This document shows, in pieces, positions 5,818-7,486 of a stretch of 7,486 nucleotides of DNA. The position numbers and the translations under genes are program-made. How positions within the stretch are numbered: the stretch's first letter is position 1; each line of letters starts with the position of its first letter. The notes beneath the pieces are model-generated. The model ran no database searches. It was not told where the DNA came from and saw nothing but the letters and a program-made list of their open reading frames with translations. Source of the DNA: Pseudomonadota bacterium (GTDB lineage Bacteria; Pseudomonadota; Alphaproteobacteria; Rickettsiales; SXRF01); contig JAGWLJ010000060.1 in assembly GCA_028873275.1 (NCBI GenBank), forward strand, positions 1-7,486. Reading direction: 5' to 3'.

Positions 5818-6401
5818 ATATCTTGCTTTCCCATCAGCCGCGCCGCATAGCGCGCGATCAGGTCGATTTCGAGATTGAGCGCATCGCCGGGTCGGCGCTG
5901 GCCAAGCGTTGTCGCCTGCCAAGTATGCGCAATGATGTTAACCGAAAACTGGTTTTCTTCAATCCGGTTGACGGTCAGCGATACGCCATCCAGCGCCACC
6001 GAGCCTTTTTCGGCGATGAAGCGGGCCAGAGATTGCGGCGCTTCCAGGCAGAGAATATGCGAATCACCTTGCGGCGTAATATCCTTGAGCACGGCCACGC
6101 CGTCGACATGCCCGGTCACCAGATGACCGCTTAAGCGGTCGCCCAACCTGAGCGAGCGCTCTAAATTCACTTTATCCCCAACGTTCCAGCCCGGCGTCGT
6201 GCGCGAAAGCGTTTCGGTGGAAAGCTCTGCCGTAAAACTGCTGGCATTTTTCTCCACCACCGTCAGGCACACGCCATTGCATGCCACCGATTCGCCAATC
6301 GCCAGATCTTTTGCGCAGGCGCAACTGATTACCAGCCGCAGGTCACCGCCACGCTCTGCCGATTCAATAACGCCGATATTATCAATTATGCCGCTGAACA
6401 T
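5814..6401 (-). CDS. ribE: Riboflavin synthase, alpha subunit
   Basis: Riboflavin synthase dismutates two molecules of 6,7-dimethyl-8-ribityllumazine to riboflavin and 5-amino-6-ribitylaminouracil, working as a trimer of two-barrel subunits. The 195-residue protein carries the family's internal duplication. The first barrel starts with the invariant MFSGIID and contains GESVACNGVCLTVV (36-49) and AELSTETLSRT. The second has SGHLVTGHVDG (94-104) and KGSVALDGVSLTVN (131-144), which mirrors the NGVCLTV segment. The MFSGI start fixes the ATG at 6401, 16 nt inside the 3' end of ribD, so the two genes are probably co-translated. The stop overlaps the next gene as ATGA. The symbol follows the usage in which RibE is the alpha-type synthase (ribC in E. 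coli). The assignment is secure. Confidence 0.96.
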   Translation of the reverse strand: MFSGIIDNIGVIESAERGGDLRLVISCACAKDLAIGESVACNGVCLTVVEKNASSFTAELSTETLSRTTPGWNVGDKVNLERSLRLGDRLSGHLVTGHVDGVAVLKDITPQGDSHILCLEAPQSLARFIAEKGSVALDGVSLTVNRIEENQFSVNIIAHTWQATTLGQRRPGDALNLEIDLIARYAARLMGKQDI

Positions 6402-7393
6402 TCAAACACATCCAATCTATCGGGCAGCAACGGAATCTGGTCTATTTGTTTCCACCGCGCCGGCACTCCATCGCTGAACGCCGCCAATCCCTCCTCGCCG
6501 ATCACCGCCGGCGCGCGGAACCAGTACACGCGGTCCACCAACCCGCTTTGCAGAAAGGCTGTAGACAATTTCTGTCCCGCCTCGACCAGCAGCCTCGTAA
6601 TGCCTTTCGCTGCCAACGCCGCCAGCGCGGCGGCGATGTTTTCTTCCGCCATCGGCCATACCGGCACCTTATCCGCTGTTTTCATCAGCTGCGAATCCTC
6701 AGGCAACCGCCTCCGCCGGTCGAATATCACGCGCACTGGCGACCGCTCCTCCAGCCCCGGCAGGCGGCAGGTCAGCAGCGGATCGTCGGCCAATACCGTG
6801 CCGATGCCAGTAGCGATGGCGTCATAACGGCTGCGCAGCAGATGGCCGTAGCCGCGCGCCGGTTCACTAGTGATCCACCGCCCCTTTGGAGAAGCAACTC
6901 TCCCATCCAGCGATGCGGCGATCTTCAACGCCACATAAGGCCGCTTCCTTTCCATCACCGAGAAAAACCCCCGGTTGATGTCCTTTGCCTCTTCCTCACA
7001 AACCCTCTCGATCACTTCGATGCCCGCCTGCTGCAACTGCGCGATGCCCTTGCCGTTCACCAGCGGATTCGGATCCCGGCAGGCGACCACGCAGCGCGCG
7101 ATGCCAGCTGTAATAATTGCTTCCGCGCACGGCGATGTTTTGCCCTGATGAGCGCAGGGTTCGAGCGTCACATATAACGTTGCGCCGCGCGCCTGTGCCG
7201 CTGCCTGCGCCAAGGCTTCGGTTTCGGCATGCGGCCGGCCGCCGCGCGCCGTCACCCCCTGCCCTATGATACAGTCATCCTTCACCACCACCGCCCCTAC
7301 GGATGGATTAGGCCAGGTCTGGCCGAGGTTGCGCCGCGCCAGCCGCAGGGCAGTCTGCATGTAGCGATGATGTGATGATTCGATGACCGGCAC
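6386..7393 (-). CDS. ribD: Bifunctional riboflavin biosynthesis deaminase/reductase RibD
   Basis: RibD deaminates 2,5-diamino-6-ribosylamino-4(3H)-pyrimidinone 5'-phosphate and then reduces the ribosyl side chain with NADPH. The N-terminal deaminase (about 8-145) has PNPSVGAVVV (28-37), HAETEAL (55-61) with zinc ligand His55 and proton-shuttle Glu57, and EPCAHQGKTSPC (78-89) with zinc ligands Cys80 and Cys89. The reductase (about 150-330) has ALKIAASLDGRVA (155-167), WITSEPAR (173-180), DAIATGIGTVLADDPLLT (191-208) and LLVEAGQKL (268-276), where most homologues have EGG. The total of 335 residues is slightly short for the family. The start is GTG at 7393, the only start codon between the in-frame stop at 7412-7414 and the Met at residue 12 (ATG at 7360). 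GTG is preferred because homologues keep residues before the YMQTALRLA segment. It is the first gene of the operon. Confidence 0.95.
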   Translation of the reverse strand: MPVIESSHHRYMQTALRLARRNLGQTWPNPSVGAVVVKDDCIIGQGVTARGGRPHAETEALAQAAAQARGATLYVTLEPCAHQGKTSPCAEAIITAGIARCVVACRDPNPLVNGKGIAQLQQAGIEVIERVCEEEAKDINRGFFSVMERKRPYVALKIAASLDGRVASPKGRWITSEPARGYGHLLRSRYDAIATGIGTVLADDPLLTCRLPGLEERSPVRVIFDRRRRLPEDSQLMKTADKVPVWPMAEENIAAALAALAAKGITRLLVEAGQKLSTAFLQSGLVDRVYWFRAPAVIGEEGLAAFSDGVPARWKQIDQIPLLPDRLDVFECSAA

Positions 7394-7414
7394 AGGATTA
7401 GCGCTTGCCGACTA

Positions 7415-7434
7415 AGTTGTTACGCATAACAGCT
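7415..7434. other. Inverted repeat between ribD and its promoter
   Basis: TGTTA (7418-7422) and TAACA (7427-7431) form a perfect 5-bp inverted repeat around CGCA, with two further symmetric bases on each side after one imperfect pair. It lies at the predicted start of the rib operon transcript and just upstream of the divergent -10, where it could be an operator or a 5' hairpin. The symmetry is visible; the function is a guess. Confidence 0.3.
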
Positions 7435-7447
7435 ACGGCACTATAAT
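7417..7447 (+). promoter_or_regulatory. Candidate divergent promoter (perfect TATAAT)
   Basis: The + strand holds a perfect TATAAT at 7442-7447, with TTGTTA at 7417-7422 as a possible -35. The 19-bp spacer is longer than ideal, so the -35 is doubtful. The purine-rich run that follows (about 7455-7486) could be a leader running toward a start codon beyond the window. The -10 overlaps that of the predicted rib operon promoter on the other strand. Confidence 0.35.
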
Positions 7448-7467
7448 CGTTTTTAGGGGAATAACAA
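7440..7467 (-). promoter_or_regulatory. Candidate sigma-70 promoter of the rib operon
   Basis: On the - strand TTGTTA (7462-7467, four of six to TTGACA) and TATAGT (7440-7445, five of six to TATAAT) are separated by 16 bp. Transcription would begin near 7433, leaving a leader of about 40 nt before the ribD GTG. That is too short for an FMN riboswitch, and no RFN-type conserved blocks are visible. This is a prediction from hexamers only. Confidence 0.5.
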
Positions 7468-7486
7468 AAGAAAAGAAAGAGATAGA

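Noticed and set aside
5818..5922. Longer start for the unknown operon gene
   Set aside because: This would overlap ribE by about 105 nt with a Pro/Arg/Cys-rich segment typical of an out-of-frame reading. The ATG at 5817 has an SD-like sequence and coupling to ribE.
6446..7177. Long + strand open frame opposite ribD (243 codons)
   Set aside because: Same reason: an Arg/His/Gln-rich shadow opposite a motif-complete RibD.
7394..7486. FMN riboswitch upstream of ribD
   Set aside because: The leader is only about 40 nt under the predicted promoter, and none of the conserved RFN blocks can be seen in the available 93 nt. A riboswitch further upstream, outside the window, is not excluded.

Overview
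The window is a compact, roughly 60% GC stretch of bacterial chromosome, most likely from an alphaproteobacterium. That placement is an inference from gene order (ribD-ribE-ribB-ribH-nusB-thiL), the Maf sequence style, a RibB carrying a degenerate RibA-like tail, and an in-gene copy of a proteobacterial palindromic repeat. Nothing in it identifies a species. Nearly all of it is housekeeping, and I see no defence system, prophage, CRISPR array, tRNA or rRNA.

Left part, + strand: the 3' end of a Maf-family nucleotide pyrophosphatase gene (1-484) overlaps by 7 nt a full-length comM/yifB gene, a Mg-chelatase-like AAA+ ATPase (478-2007). After a 120-nt gap comes a small gene with a strong ribosome binding site (2128-2361). 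It encodes a 77-residue hydrophilic protein with a Gly/Ser/Gln-rich N-terminus and a KGG-like stress motif, and it is followed by two hairpins, the second a good rho-independent terminator.

Right part, - strand, reading from 7393 down to 2427: one tightly packed operon, ribD, ribE, an unrecognised 139-codon gene, ribB with a dead RibA-like domain (ribBX type), ribH, nusB and thiL. Neighbouring genes overlap by 4-16 nt or are 2 nt apart, so translation is probably coupled throughout. RibD, RibBX, RibH and RibE cover riboflavin synthesis except GTP cyclohydrolase II. The RibA-like half of RibBX lacks the zinc-binding cysteines, so a working ribA must lie elsewhere. NusB is an antitermination factor and ThiL makes thiamine diphosphate. 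The operon converges on the small + strand gene at about 2361-2427.

The right edge (7394-7486) carries a plausible promoter for the operon. A perfect TATAAT on the opposite strand suggests a divergent promoter for a gene beyond the window.

The two most interesting points are the palindromic repeat placed in frame inside thiL, where it supplies a linker of about ten residues, and the low-GC unrecognised gene lodged inside the riboflavin operon with a coupled start.
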